Source: Candidatus Poseidoniaceae archaeon (lineage in GTDB: Archaea; Thermoplasmatota; Poseidoniia; Poseidoniales; Poseidoniaceae). From it: a stretch of DNA of 21,216 bases. The translations under genes and the position numbers were made by a program. The stretch lies in NCBI GenBank assembly GCA_029250345.1, contig JAQXFL010000162.1, positions 1 to 21,216 of the forward strand. The letters are read 5' to 3'. Shown one piece after another: positions 1 to 9,543 of this stretch (positions within the stretch are counted from its first letter, which is position 1; each line of letters opens with the position of its first letter). The notes under the pieces were generated by a model. That model worked only from the letters and a program-made list of their open reading frames with translations, had not been told where the DNA came from and did not search any database.

Positions 1-1
1 C

Positions 2-3000
2 AATTCGGGCGGTTCCTTTGTGACCTACATCAATGTAACAATTGTTGACCAAGTTCCGTCCCTTTCGTATTCACCTGAAAACTTGACATTGACTAAGGGG
101 CTTGTTAGCAGCGATTTACCACTGAGTGCAACGGTAACAGGTTCAGGGACCATCACCTCATGGGAAATCAATGGCAGTTTGCCAACTGGTCTCAACTTTG
201 GAACCAGTAACGGAACAGTATGGGGGACTCCAACGGTTTTGCAGGTCAGCCCGGTTACCTACACCGTTTGGGCGAACAACTCCGGTGGTTCGACTTCTGC
301 AATGATTAACATCACGATTCTTGACGAGGTGCCGACCTTATCGTACGCTCCAGAGAACTTGACGTTGACCAACAATGAAGTGAACAGCGATTTACCACTT
401 GTACCAACACTTACCGGTCCGGGAACCATCACTTCTTGGGAGGTCAACGGAAGTCTGCCAGCAGGTCTCTTCTTTGGAACAAGTAACGGTACTTTCTGGG
501 GAACTCCTACAGTTCTGCAAATCAGTCCAGTGACCTACACTGTTTGGGCCAACAACTCTGGCGGTTCGACTTCAGCGAGTATTAACATCACGATTATCGA
601 TGAGTTGCCAATTTTATCGTACGCTCCAGAGAACTTGACCCTCACCAACAACACGGAGAGCATTGATCTTCCTCTTGCTCCGACTTTGACCGGTCCAGGA
701 ACCATCACGTCGTGGGAAATGGAAGGTAGTCTGCCAACAGGTCTCTTCTTTGGAACCAGTAACGGTAGTTTCTGGGGGACTCCAGCAGCTCTGCAAACGA
801 GCCCCGCGACTTACACTGTTTGGGCGAACAACTCCGGTGGCTCGACTTCAGCGACCATCAACATCACGGTTGTCGACGAAGTTCCAGTCTTGTCGTATTC
901 ACCGGAGAACTTGACGCTCACCAACAACACCTTGAGTATTGATTTACCGCTCTTGCCAAACTTAGCTGGACCTGGCGTTATCACTTCTTGGGAGGTCAAC
1001 GGAAGTCTGCCATCCGGTCTTCACTTTGGATCCAGCAACGGTACGTTCTGGGGAACTCCTACTGTTCTCCAAATCCTTCCAGTTACCTACACAGTTTGGG
1101 CAAACAACTCCGGTGGCTCTACTTCAGCATCGATCAACATTACGATTGTTGACGAAGTTCCAGTCTTATCGTATTCGCCAGAGAACTTGACCCTCTCAAA
1201 CAATACTGTTAGCAGCGAACTACCACTTGTTGCAACGCTAACAGGTCCGGGAGTCATCACTTCGTGGGAGATTAACGGTAGTCTACCAGCAGGTCTTCAC
1301 TTTGGAACCAGTAACGGAACCTTCTGGGGGACTCCTACAGTTCTGCAAACCAGTCCAGTCACATACATCGTCTGGGCGAACAACTCCGGCGGTTCAACCT
1401 CAGCAAGCATCAACATTACGATTATTGATGAGTTGCCAATCTTATCCTATTCCCCAGAGAACTTGACGCTCACCAACAATACCGTGAGCATTGATTTACC
1501 GCTCTTACCAACGCTAACAGGTCCGGGAATCATCACTTCGTGGGAACTCAATGGCAGCCTACCATCAGGCCTCAACTTTGGAGCAAGTAACGGAACCTTC
1601 TGGGGAACTCCTACGGTTCTGCAAATCATTCCAGTGACCTATACAGTATGGGCGAACAATTCTGGCGGTTCGACATCAGCGACGATTAACATCACGATTG
1701 TCGACCAAGTTCCAATCTTATCGTATTCGCCTGAGAATTTGACCCTCTACAACAATACTGTAAGCAGTTTCATGCCACTTGGTGCTGTACTGACTGGTCC
1801 GGGTAACATCACTTCATGGGAACTCGAAGGTGACTTGCCAGCCGGTCTTACCTTTGCAACCAGCAACGGAATGATTTGGGGTGTCCCAACTGCTTTGCAA
1901 CTCAGCCCAGTTACCTACACCGTTTGGGCGAACAACTCAGGTGGTTCGACATCCGCCAATATCAACATAACAGTGCTTCACAAAGCGCCGATGTTTACCT
2001 ATTCCGCCGACAATCTCACGTTGGTGAACAATACGCTCATGACTACCGTAAATGCAATCAACACCGGTGGACATATCACGTCTTGGGAAATCGAACCTGC
2101 AGTTCCAACCGGTCTCATTCTCAGTTCGGTACTGGGTTCAATTTCAGGAACACCTACTGTTGTGCAGTCGATGACAATGTACCAAATTTGGGGCAACAAC
2201 TCGGGTGGTTCTCACTCCGTCTTCGTCAATATCACCATCTACGACCCAGCCGTTGATTTACAGTATTATCCAGAAAACTTGACGTTAGTCCGTGATGTTC
2301 CGATGACTGATCTTGTTTCGTCATACATCGGAATTGTTGACGACTGGAGCATTGCCCCCGACTTGCCATCTGGATTGAATTTCTCAAACGGCGTAATCTC
2401 CGGAACGCCTGACATCAACATGACACGAACAACCTACACCGTGTGGGCCAACAACACCGGTGGTTCTTCTTCACACACCATCAACATCACCATTCTTGAA
2501 CCGATGGTCAGTTTGGATTACAATCCTGAGAACATGACGTTGGTACGAGGCACTCAGATGGCCGACATGACGCCAATCGTATCTGCCGGTATGGTTGAGT
2601 TCTGGTCCATCCACCCTGCTTTGCCGAATGGATTGCTCTTTGACACGGGTACAATTTCGGGAACCCCAACGGTCAACATGACGACAACGATGTTCACGGT
2701 CTATGCGAACAACACGGGTGGAAACGCTTCGCACACAATCAACTTGACGGTTCTTGAGCCGGCAGGGAATTTGTCGTATGCAAACATCACATTGACGCGT
2801 GATGTGTCCATGTTGCCTCTATCACCAACATACTCAGGTGGAATGGTCGAATTTTGGTCCATTCACCCAGCCCTCCCGAACGGCCTCAACTTCAGTAACG
2901 GTGTAATCTCAGGTGCGTCAACAGTCAACCTTTCAACAACAATGTATACCGTTTGGGCGAACAACTCTGGTGGAGTCAGTGCTGCAACAATCAACATCAC

Positions 3001-5536
3001 CGTAAACGAACCAGTTCCGATTCTTTCGTACATTCCGAACAACTTGGAGTTGACACGCAATACGACAATGCCTACACTCATTCCAACGCTTAGCGGTGGA
3101 TTTGTTGAATCATGGGGACTCTCTCCTTCGCTACCCGCTGGCCTCGTGTTCGAGAACGGCACACTCTCAGGTACGCCTACTTTGATTCAAGATCAATTGG
3201 AATATACAATCTGGGCGAACAACAGCGGTGGTTCAACCTCTGCAACCATTAACATTACAATCCTTGACATCATCCCTGAAATCTCCTATTCGCCGGAAGA
3301 AATGGTCCTTACAAACAACACTACGATGACACACTGGACTCCGCTCAATGTTGGTGGACCGGTCGTTTCATGGAGTATTTCTCCAGAACTTTCTCCAGGA
3401 CTGTTGTTCGATTCCTCAAACGGCACAATCTCTGGATTACCAACCGAGGTTACCCCACTGCTCAACTACACAGTCACTGCGACCAACAGCGGAGGAGCTT
3501 CTTACTTCAGCATCAACATCACCGTCGTTGGTAATGTTCCTTTCTTCGAATACATTCCAAGTGATATCGATTTGCTGAACAATTCGAGCACTCTTGATCT
3601 GCTACCTTCTTCTACCGGTGGCACCGTGTTGAAGTGGAACATTTCTCCAGAGCTTTCATCCGGCCTTTCGTTTGATAACGCCACAGGCCGTATTTATGGA
3701 ATGCCTGACGAGATTGCAACCCGCACTCTCTATTCGGTTACGGGAGAGAACGATGATGGTTCGATGACCGTACTGGTCAACATCACAGTTGAAGACCTTG
3801 TTTACGAGACTGCTCAGGGTATATTCGATGCTCTCAACAAGTCAATGATTGAATCAATCGAGCCGCTTTCATCCATCAGTGATTCAGTGTATGAGATTCA
3901 TCCTGCCCTGCCAACGGGTCTTTCGATTGGATTCCTCAATGGAACTGTTTGGGGAGTTCCGAGTGAAGTCATGGAGTTGAAGAGTTATACTGTTTATTCG
4001 AACTCCAGTTTGTTCAATGACACCTTCATCATAATGCTGAGAGTTCTTGAAGATTCGGACAACGATTCCCGACCAGATGCATTGCCTGTTGGATACGATT
4101 TGTTCGGAGAACTCATTGAAGATTTAGACGACGATGGCGACGGTTATTCTGATTTGCTTGAAGATGAGTGTTCGAGCGATTCTCTCAATTCTTCGGACGT
4201 GCCAGGTGACCTTGATGGTGACACCATCTGTGATTCAATGGATGATGATATAGACGGTGACGGTGTGTTCAATATCTTGGAAGACAACAGTGGAATCTAC
4301 ACCTCGGAAATCGATACGGGAACAGACCCGCTCCTCGCAGATACCGATGGCGATGGAGTTTGCGATGGACCGAAAGTTCCTGCGAACGGTGGTTGTACTC
4401 TGGGCCCTGATGCGTTCCCGAACGATCCTTCAGCCTATGCGGATACGGATCGGGATGGAATGCCGGACGATATGTTTGGAAATTCAACCAGTGAACCGCC
4501 ATTGATTCTTGATTTGGATGATGACAACGATCAGTGGACTGACCTCCAAGAAGAGGAGTGTGGAACGGACCGTCTTGACCGAAACAGTGTCCCAGAAGAT
4601 GCGGATGGAGATGGAATCTGTAACAACCTCGATGATCGTCTTGATCTTACCTTCGAATTCAACTATTCATCGAACAACCTCTCGCTTGTTGTGGGTGACC
4701 AAATAGAACCCTTCCTTCCGAACCTCACAGGTGATGGTGAGGTCGGCACTTGGGAGATTGTTGGTGAATTGCCTGAAGGTTTGACGTTTGGTTGGAGTCC
4801 AGCTCGAGAGGCACTCCTCGATGGAAGCATTCGTGGTACACCTACTGAATCAATGGAGTTGACCGAGTTCGTGATTTGGGCGAACAATAGCGTTCACAGT
4901 CGTTCGTTCACAATCACTCTTGAAGTTGTAGAGAACTTGAGTCTCGATGACAACAGCGCGACGCCGCTGAAGTTCGGCTACATTCTTTGCCCCTTCCTGC
5001 TCTTGATTTTGGTTGCTGTTGGCATGCTGTTAGTCCCAAAGAACAGAGTGGTCTTCAAGGATGCAAAACCTGCAAACACAACATCTCGACCGAAGTTTAA
5101 GGGTGGAACGGGGACACGAGAAGACCCATTCATTCTCAAGAAATTAACTGAGGTTAAACCAGGAACGATTGTCTACAGTAACGAATCCATCACAACCGAG
5201 GATGTTTCTCCTGCTGAGGTGTTTGAAGTGAAGGATATGAATCGAATCGAGAACAAAGGACGTTTCAAGATCTCCAACCAACATATTCAAACTTCATCGG
5301 ACGATGAGGAGTCGAAACTGGTTTCAAGACTCAACTCCAACGACGACGGTCTTCTTGCCTACCAATTGGCATTTGATGGTCGAGATGCAGATTCGGTACT
5401 CGCAGATTCCTACGAGACGTTGTTCAAGGTAGGCAACGAATCCGTCTATTTCCAATGGACGGTTCAAATGAAGTCAAAGTCCAGTACGAAAAAGAGTAAG
5501 AATCCCGGCAAGAAGTCGAGCAAGAAATCGAAGTGA
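2..5536 (+). CDS. Giant cell-surface protein of putative-Ig (He_PIG-like) repeats, 5'-truncated by window edge
   Basis: The frame is open from base 2 and begins in mid-repeat (NSGGS), so the GTG at 20 is not a real start and the N-terminus lies upstream. Numbering from that GTG, about fourteen Ig-like modules of roughly 80-92 residues fill 12-1240; each has the pattern LSYxPENLTL, SWE, LPxGL, GTPT and WANNSGG, as in the putative-Ig family PF05345. A degenerate module follows. Residues about 1346-1540 are Asp-rich (DTDGDG, DADGDG) with several Cys, as in thrombospondin type 3 calcium-binding repeats. One more Ig-like module comes next, then a membrane helix at about 1652-1673, a cytoplasmic domain (GTGTREDPFIL) and a Lys/Ser-rich tail. 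The protein is probably an exported, membrane-anchored adhesin or surface-coat protein. Its ligand cannot be told. It converges on the next gene with 9 bases between stops. Confidence 0.9.
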   Translation, partial: NSGGSFVTYINVTIVDQVPSLSYSPENLTLTKGLVSSDLPLSATVTGSGTITSWEINGSLPTGLNFGTSNGTVWGTPTVLQVSPVTYTVWANNSGGSTSAMINITILDEVPTLSYAPENLTLTNNEVNSDLPLVPTLTGPGTITSWEVNGSLPAGLFFGTSNGTFWGTPTVLQISPVTYTVWANNSGGSTSASINITIIDELPILSYAPENLTLTNNTESIDLPLAPTLTGPGTITSWEMEGSLPTGLFFGTSNGSFWGTPAALQTSPATYTVWANNSGGSTSATINITVVDEVPVLSYSPENLTLTNNTLSIDLPLLPNLAGPGVITSWEVNGSLPSGLHFGSSNGTFWGTPTVLQILPVTYTVWANNSGGSTSASINITIVDEVPVLSYSPENLTLSNNTVSSELPLVATLTGPGVITSWEINGSLPAGLHFGTSNGTFWGTPTVLQTSPVTYIVWANNSGGSTSASINITIIDELPILSYSPENLTLTNNTVSIDLPLLPTLTGPGIITSWELNGSLPSGLNFGASNGTFWGTPTVLQIIPVTYTVWANNSGGSTSATINITIVDQVPILSYSPENLTLYNNTVSSFMPLGAVLTGPGNITSWELEGDLPAGLTFATSNGMIWGVPTALQLSPVTYTVWANNSGGSTSANINITVLHKAPMFTYSADNLTLVNNTLMTTVNAINTGGHITSWEIEPAVPTGLILSSVLGSISGTPTVVQSMTMYQIWGNNSGGSHSVFVNITIYDPAVDLQYYPENLTLVRDVPMTDLVSSYIGIVDDWSIAPDLPSGLNFSNGVISGTPDINMTRTTYTVWANNTGGSSSHTINITILEPMVSLDYNPENMTLVRGTQMADMTPIVSAGMVEFWSIHPALPNGLLFDTGTISGTPTVNMTTTMFTVYANNTGGNASHTINLTVLEPAGNLSYANITLTRDVSMLPLSPTYSGGMVEFWSIHPALPNGLNFSNGVISGASTVNLSTTMYTVWANNSGGVSAATINITVNEPVPILSYIPNNLELTRNTTMPTLIPTLSGGFVESWGLSPSLPAGLVFENGTLSGTPTLIQDQLEYTIWANNSGGSTSATINITILDIIPEISYSPEEMVLTNNTTMTHWTPLNVGGPVVSWSISPELSPGLLFDSSNGTISGLPTEVTPLLNYTVTATNSGGASYFSINITVVGNVPFFEYIPSDIDLLNNSSTLDLLPSSTGGTVLKWNISPELSSGLSFDNATGRIYGMPDEIATRTLYSVTGENDDGSMTVLVNITVEDLVYETAQGIFDALNKSMIESIEPLSSISDSVYEIHPALPTGLSIGFLNGTVWGVPSEVMELKSYTVYSNSSLFNDTFIIMLRVLEDSDNDSRPDALPVGYDLFGELIEDLDDDGDGYSDLLEDECSSDSLNSSDVPGDLDGDTICDSMDDDIDGDGVFNILEDNSGIYTSEIDTGTDPLLADTDGDGVCDGPKVPANGGCTLGPDAFPNDPSAYADTDRDGMPDDMFGNSTSEPPLILDLDDDNDQWTDLQEEECGTDRLDRNSVPEDADGDGICNNLDDRLDLTFEFNYSSNNLSLVVGDQIEPFLPNLTGDGEVGTWEIVGELPEGLTFGWSPAREALLDGSIRGTPTESMELTEFVIWANNSVHSRSFTITLEVVENLSLDDNSATPLKFGYILCPFLLLILVAVGMLLVPKNRVVFKDAKPANTTSRPKFKGGTGTREDPFILKKLTEVKPGTIVYSNESITTEDVSPAEVFEVKDMNRIENKGRFKISNQHIQTSSDDEESKLVSRLNSNDDGLLAYQLAFDGRDADSVLADSYETLFKVGNESVYFQWTVQMKSKSSTKKSKNPGKKSSKKSK
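53..1984 (+). repeat. Seven tandem 276-bp (92-codon) coding repeats
   Basis: Seven in-frame units of exactly 276 bp start at 53, 329, 605, 881, 1157, 1433 and 1709. They are close to identical in DNA, including long stretches around the gaacttgac and gcgaacaactc words. Units after 1985 share the fold but have diverged and vary in length. Exact length conservation with high DNA identity points to recent duplication or gene conversion within the array. The array runs off the left edge of the window, since the bases before 53 are the end of a further unit. Confidence 0.9.
4057..4641 (+). other. Region encoding Asp-rich TSP3-type calcium-binding repeats
   Basis: This part of the giant surface gene encodes repeated DxDGDG, DDDxDGDG and DTDRDGMPDD motifs with interspersed Cys (EDEC, TICD, GVCDG, EEECG, GICNN). 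These are the marks of thrombospondin type 3 repeats, which in known proteins wrap around many calcium ions and stiffen as they do. Here they separate the main Ig array from one final Ig-like module and the membrane helix, as a stalk would. The calcium role is inferred from the motifs. Confidence 0.75.
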
Positions 5537-5545
5537 GGCTTTTGC

Positions 5546-6622
5546 TCAATCTTCGTGATAACCATACAGTTCTTCATTGGCGAACTTAAGCAGCATCTCA
5601 CCAAGTCCTTGGTCAGCATACTTTGCCATTTCCTGAGCCATTTTTGTTAGAGCCATCGACAATCCAATTGAACCGAGTGTTCCAAGGGCCAAAACCCAAC
5701 CGTACCAAGGCAATGCTCCATACTTGATCATAATCGGCACTGCAACCACCAGTGAAAGGAGAAGCAGTACAATTCCAAGTCCAGCGACAACGATACGGCC
5801 TTTGAGAATATTTCCCGCAAAGTCTTTGTTTTGCTGTGAGTCATGATTCTCAACGACTTCCTCGATTTTTACCAGCCAATTCCTACCCAATGGTTTTGGA
5901 TTATTTGGGTCGTCCTGTTGTTTTTTACACACTAAGAAAAACTCGTTAATTTGAGCGTCCGTACACGAATATGATTTCATTTTTCTTGCTAATGCTTCAA
6001 CAGAGGGGTGTGCAAAATGCAACTCCCCCCAGACATTTTTTGCCGATGTAAAATGCAACGGTTCATCGGAATAGGGAATATCTGATTTTTCATCAGGGTT
6101 CACTGGCTCTCGTGGATTGAAAATTTCTCTAAACGCTCCAATGAAACACAAAGAGGCGAGGAAGGTGCTGAAGAGGAAAACCAATACCGGTGGGATAAAA
6201 GGGGCGAAATTTCCCTGATCAATATCGATGTTGTTCGGGTCTTCGGAGTCATAAGCAATTTCCCGTATAGAATTTTTAGGATAATCAACTTCCCACACTC
6301 GAGATTCAAAATGAGAGACTTTTACTTCGTCGGAATGTGAATACGTGATTCCATCAACGACATACTGCAGCATGTAATTGGCGTAATAATCTGTACAGGT
6401 CGAAGACCCTGATTCGCTGTCGCCGCATTCATATGTGTATTCCTCAATTTCCAATTGAACAACAGTTGCATCAACCGTATCCCACGACTGAGCTTCCAAT
6501 TCGTCAGTAAAGTCACCGAGGGCAATGACCGGCCATATGCATCCAAGAAGGAAGAGTACGACTCCGATGATGACAAGGGCTTTCGGTGAGGCTTGGTCCG
6601 GGCCGCTGAGTTGAATCTCCAT
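5546..6622 (-). CDS. Membrane protein, DUF3592-like N-terminal half
   Basis: The 358-residue protein has four likely membrane helices, at about 15-35, 140-165, 276-298 and 305-325. Between the first two lies an extracytoplasmic beta-rich segment with a Cys pair (YECGD, STCTD) and the words VDATVVQLEIE and DGITYSHSDEV. This layout, a helix followed by a strand-rich domain sampling 'WDTVDATVV' and then a second helix, resembles DUF3592 (PF12158), whose function is unknown. The stretch 180-270 is soluble and mostly helical. The ATG at 6622 is the longest sensible start. The gene lies 66 bases downstream of the methyltransferase gene on the same strand and may be co-transcribed with it. No enzymatic motif is visible and I assign no function. 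Confidence 0.75.
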   Translation of the reverse strand: MEIQLSGPDQASPKALVIIGVVLFLLGCIWPVIALGDFTDELEAQSWDTVDATVVQLEIEEYTYECGDSESGSSTCTDYYANYMLQYVVDGITYSHSDEVKVSHFESRVWEVDYPKNSIREIAYDSEDPNNIDIDQGNFAPFIPPVLVFLFSTFLASLCFIGAFREIFNPREPVNPDEKSDIPYSDEPLHFTSAKNVWGELHFAHPSVEALARKMKSYSCTDAQINEFFLVCKKQQDDPNNPKPLGRNWLVKIEEVVENHDSQQNKDFAGNILKGRIVVAGLGIVLLLLSLVVAVPIMIKYGALPWYGWVLALGTLGSIGLSMALTKMAQEMAKYADQGLGEMLLKFANEELYGYHED

Positions 6623-6688
6623 GGCTGATGATTCCGTGCCTACTACTTGATTATGGTCCAGGCTTCAATAGGAAAGCAGAGTATCTTT

Positions 6689-7324
6689 CTAGCGTCGTGT
6701 CAAAACGAAAACGGAGAGGCTGCATCGGCTCAGTTCGCGTTGTTCTTCTTCTAAGAGGTCACTCCATTGAATTCGCTGGACATAGAAATGCTTTGAAAAT
6801 AAAGTTTCGACTTCTGAATCCGGCAGTGCAAAGGGTGGACCCTGCATTTCGTTCTGTGGGTAATCAAAAGTGACCATGAGGCCCTTGCTGTCTTTGGAAG
6901 TGAGGTTGCACAGTTGTTCAACATAGGCTTGACGCATGGAAGAGGGAAGGGCAACGAGGGCTGCTCGGTCGTACCAAGCATCAAACGGTGCTTCATCGGG
7001 TTTGACTTCAAAGAAATCGGCATGGTAGAGGTGAATATTTTCTGTTGAGAATTTCGTGCCAGTTGGTTTCTTGTCAATGACTGCGGTTGTTGAAGCGTCT
7101 TCGAAAAATTGCTTGACAGCCTTTTCGACCAGTTCGATCCCTACAACGGTGTGACCTTGTTCATGCAACCAATGCATGTCGAGGGATTTACCGCACAATG
7201 GGACAAGTACCTTGGCGCTGTTTTCAAGAGACAGTGAAGACCAATGTTCATCCAAGGTCGGGTTCGCTTCAAGCCGATGAAAACCGATACGGTTCTCATT
7301 CCAGCGCTGATGCCATATGGACAT
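6689..7324 (-). CDS. Thiopurine S-methyltransferase (TPMT)-like SAM-dependent methyltransferase
   Basis: The 211 residues match the length and opening of bacterial TPMT proteins: WHQRWNENRIGFH near the N-terminus, then the SAM-binding strand and loop VLVPLCGKSLDM (39-50) and GHTVVGIEL (57-65), followed later by YDRAALVALP, which is also typical of the family. Known members transfer a methyl group from S-adenosylmethionine to thiopurines, and some to tellurite or selenite; the natural substrate is usually unclear. The ATG at 7324 comes 4 bases after the stop of the enoyl-CoA hydratase gene, so the two are probably co-transcribed and translationally linked. The enzyme should be cytosolic. The family assignment is firm and the substrate is not. 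Confidence 0.85.
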   Translation of the reverse strand: MSIWHQRWNENRIGFHRLEANPTLDEHWSSLSLENSAKVLVPLCGKSLDMHWLHEQGHTVVGIELVEKAVKQFFEDASTTAVIDKKPTGTKFSTENIHLYHADFFEVKPDEAPFDAWYDRAALVALPSSMRQAYVEQLCNLTSKDSKGLMVTFDYPQNEMQGPPFALPDSEVETLFSKHFYVQRIQWSDLLEEEQRELSRCSLSVFVLTRR

Positions 7325-7328
7325 TCAA

Positions 7329-8195
7329 TCACTGGCCAGTGAAGTTTGCAACACGCTTTTCGACGTAGGCTGCAATACCTTCCTTAGCATCGCTGCTGTT
7401 GAACAAGGACGCTTGCAACTCACGTTCGAGAGCCAAGTGGTATTCGAATGGAATCTCTGGACCGGTTTGGCAGGAACGCTTGATGTTTCCAACAGCCTTG
7501 ACTGCCTTGTTTGGTAGAGTGAATTGACTGCACCAGTCGAGAATGTCTCGGCGGAAATCTTCTGCAGAGCCTTCCCAAATGTGATTGATGAGGTTGCATC
7601 CATGTGCGTCCTCAAAGGACATGAGTTCGCCGGTGACCATCATTTCAAGGGCCATTGCCTTGCCAATGAGACGAGTCAAACGAGCTGTTCCGCCGGTGCC
7701 AGCAAGAACACCGAGGTTGATTTCAGGAAGTCCGACTTTACCTGCGTTCTTTCGAGCGATTCGAATATCTGCTGCCATAGCGATTTCAAGACCGCCACCA
7801 ACTGCGTGACCGTTGATTGCACAAACGACGAGTTTCGAAGTTTGCTCAAGTCGAGAAAGAGTTTCGTTGGCGTGAAGGCAGAAGTTGTACTTGAAACCTG
7901 GAGTGACGCTGTTCAACATTTGAATGGATGCGCCAGCGGAAAAGAAAGATGCTCCGTTACCGGTCAAGACGATGCAAGTCACATCGTCATCGAAACGAGC
8001 CTTGACAATCGCAGTGTCGATGTCGCACATCATGCCGTGAGTGTAGGTGTTAGGAGAGCGGTCGTTTGCTCCTTCCAAAGGTGCACCTGCTGAGTCCGAG
8101 GTGAGTTCAATTACCGCAATTCCGTTGGTGGTAACACCGTAGTTGACAAGACGGTTAGGCATAGGTTCGAGTTTGAGTCCATAGAGGTCGCTCAT
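7329..8195 (-). CDS. Enoyl-CoA hydratase/isomerase (crotonase family)
   Basis: A crotonase-fold enzyme of about 288 residues. It shows the oxyanion-hole segment FFSAGASIQML, the AINGHAVGGGLEIAMAADIRIA block and LPEINLGVLAGTGGTARL. The two glutamates that act in hydration in the family (in GGGLE and LPEIN) are both present, so hydratase activity on an enoyl-CoA is likely, though crotonase members also do isomerase and other reactions. The C-terminal helix ends with EKRVANF, the equivalent of the usual EKRxPxF. I chose the ATG at 8195 (MSDLYGLKLEP). In-frame starts at 8219 and 8228 would add 8 or 11 residues of low similarity. The gene follows the FAD-dependent reductase gene on the same strand and precedes the TPMT-like gene by 4 bases. 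Confidence 0.88.
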   Translation of the reverse strand: MSDLYGLKLEPMPNRLVNYGVTTNGIAVIELTSDSAGAPLEGANDRSPNTYTHGMMCDIDTAIVKARFDDDVTCIVLTGNGASFFSAGASIQMLNSVTPGFKYNFCLHANETLSRLEQTSKLVVCAINGHAVGGGLEIAMAADIRIARKNAGKVGLPEINLGVLAGTGGTARLTRLIGKAMALEMMVTGELMSFEDAHGCNLINHIWEGSAEDFRRDILDWCSQFTLPNKAVKAVGNIKRSCQTGPEIPFEYHLALERELQASLFNSSDAKEGIAAYVEKRVANFTGQ

Positions 8196-8239
8196 ACATC
8201 GACCCACAAGGATTCGCATTAAGAACAAATCGCTTTGAA

Positions 8240-9502
8240 TTACTGGGTTTCATTGTCGGTTTCCGTGTCTTTTGAAAAAGAGAGTTTCGCACCTTTTTTT
8301 CGAACTTCAGTCCACTGCTCACCAATTGCAAGTGCTTCGGGAGACTGCTCCCAGACATCTCGTTTGAGCGCTTTACGGAACGGCATTCGACGAACACCTC
8401 GTCCATGTGCTTTCGGATCTTTCTCGAGCATGAACGGATTGACGATTCGATAGAGAAGAGATTTGAGCAGGGTTGGGCGGAACAATTTTCCAATCCAAAT
8501 CAGGCCGTCTCCACGTTTCTTTTGGTCTTTCATCCAAGCCTTGCACATTCGTTTGAACATGCGGTCCCCAACTCGATTCATCAGCCAACGGTTGGCTACA
8601 CTGGTACGCACATACGGCATGAGATGCTCCCGAACATCCGCTTCATAGTCGCCTTTGCCGAGAATGTCATTGGCGGCCAGAACGCCCGACCAGACTGCCA
8701 TTCTCATGCCGAAGCCCCACATGAAATCCTGTAGGCCGCCTGATTCACCAACGTAGTATCGACCGTCTTGCTTGTAATTGCTGTTGATGGTGAAGTCACC
8801 CTTGCCTCCAACACGCTTGATAGGTTTTCGATTCAAGTTTGGATAATGGGCTTCATACCATGCAATCGTTTCGTTGAGGAACCGTTCACTTTTCTTCTGC
8901 TTTCGCCACAGGCAAGTACAGATTAAGCCAACACCATCGATGATGATGAGGTAGGAGTAGGAGCCTGGAGCTAATTTGTCGTTGAGTTGGAAACCGATGT
9001 GGTTTGGATGGTCGGTGTGGAATATCTCTCCATAGGCGACTGCAGAGGTGCCCTTTGGTCCACATGCAATGATGGTGCAATCTTCTTCTTTGACTCTTGA
9101 TTTGTAGTGGATTTGAACGCCTGCTGCTAAGGCTTGTCGCTTGAAACCTTGGTCGATGGTGTGGTCGGATGTACCACGCTCAATGATGCGGTATGCAGTG
9201 CCTGGCGTAGTTGCTTGAGTGATGACATTGTCGGGATGGATGAGGTCGACCACATCAAATTCGGTGGCTTTGAACTCCGATAAATCGAATCCCCATTCCT
9301 TCAATTGTTCGAAGAAGTCGACGCCCATACTCCAATTTTCCAAGGCCTGAAAATCACCGTCAAACCGAGCACCAGAATCGGCACGAATGTCGTGAACATG
9401 GACTTCTTTGCCACCCTTGGCCAGCACCGTTGCAGCCGCAAGACCCGAGAGTCCTGCGCCCATGATGTGGATGGCCTCATCGTTGCCCATGACACCACCC
9501 AT
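8240..9502 (-). CDS. FAD-dependent oxidoreductase, geranylgeranyl reductase-like
   Basis: The 420-residue protein opens with a dinucleotide-binding fold: IHIMGAGLSGLAAATVLAKGG, then HVHDIRADSG at the end of the second strand. Near residue 265 the words YYVGESGG, DFMWGFGMRMAVWSG and AANDIL match the second FAD-contact region of the geranylgeranyl-reductase family. In archaea such enzymes saturate the isoprenoid chains of membrane lipids or quinones, using reduced FAD. A more distant flavoprotein role is possible, since the C-terminal part is not a textbook match. The start is either 9502 or the ATG at 9490, which has a GGTGG run just upstream and puts the Gly-rich loop closer to the N-terminus. 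The gene is transcribed away from moaE and leads the minus-strand block. Confidence 0.75.
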   Translation of the reverse strand: MGGVMGNDEAIHIMGAGLSGLAAATVLAKGGKEVHVHDIRADSGARFDGDFQALENWSMGVDFFEQLKEWGFDLSEFKATEFDVVDLIHPDNVITQATTPGTAYRIIERGTSDHTIDQGFKRQALAAGVQIHYKSRVKEEDCTIIACGPKGTSAVAYGEIFHTDHPNHIGFQLNDKLAPGSYSYLIIIDGVGLICTCLWRKQKKSERFLNETIAWYEAHYPNLNRKPIKRVGGKGDFTINSNYKQDGRYYVGESGGLQDFMWGFGMRMAVWSGVLAANDILGKGDYEADVREHLMPYVRTSVANRWLMNRVGDRMFKRMCKAWMKDQKKRGDGLIWIGKLFRPTLLKSLLYRIVNPFMLEKDPKAHGRGVRRMPFRKALKRDVWEQSPEALAIGEQWTEVRKKGAKLSFSKDTETDNETQ

Positions 9503-9543
9503 ACAGGCGTGAGGTTTGAATGATGCGTTCCACTCGTGCGTCC

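Noticed and set aside
53..1984. Tandem repeats as a CRISPR-like array
   Set aside because: The units are in frame, 276 bp long and encode Ig-like modules, with no short repeat and unique spacer structure.
7524..8093. 189-codon plus-strand frame opposite the enoyl-CoA hydratase
   Set aside because: It is the antisense of a well-conserved crotonase gene and shows no protein-like features.
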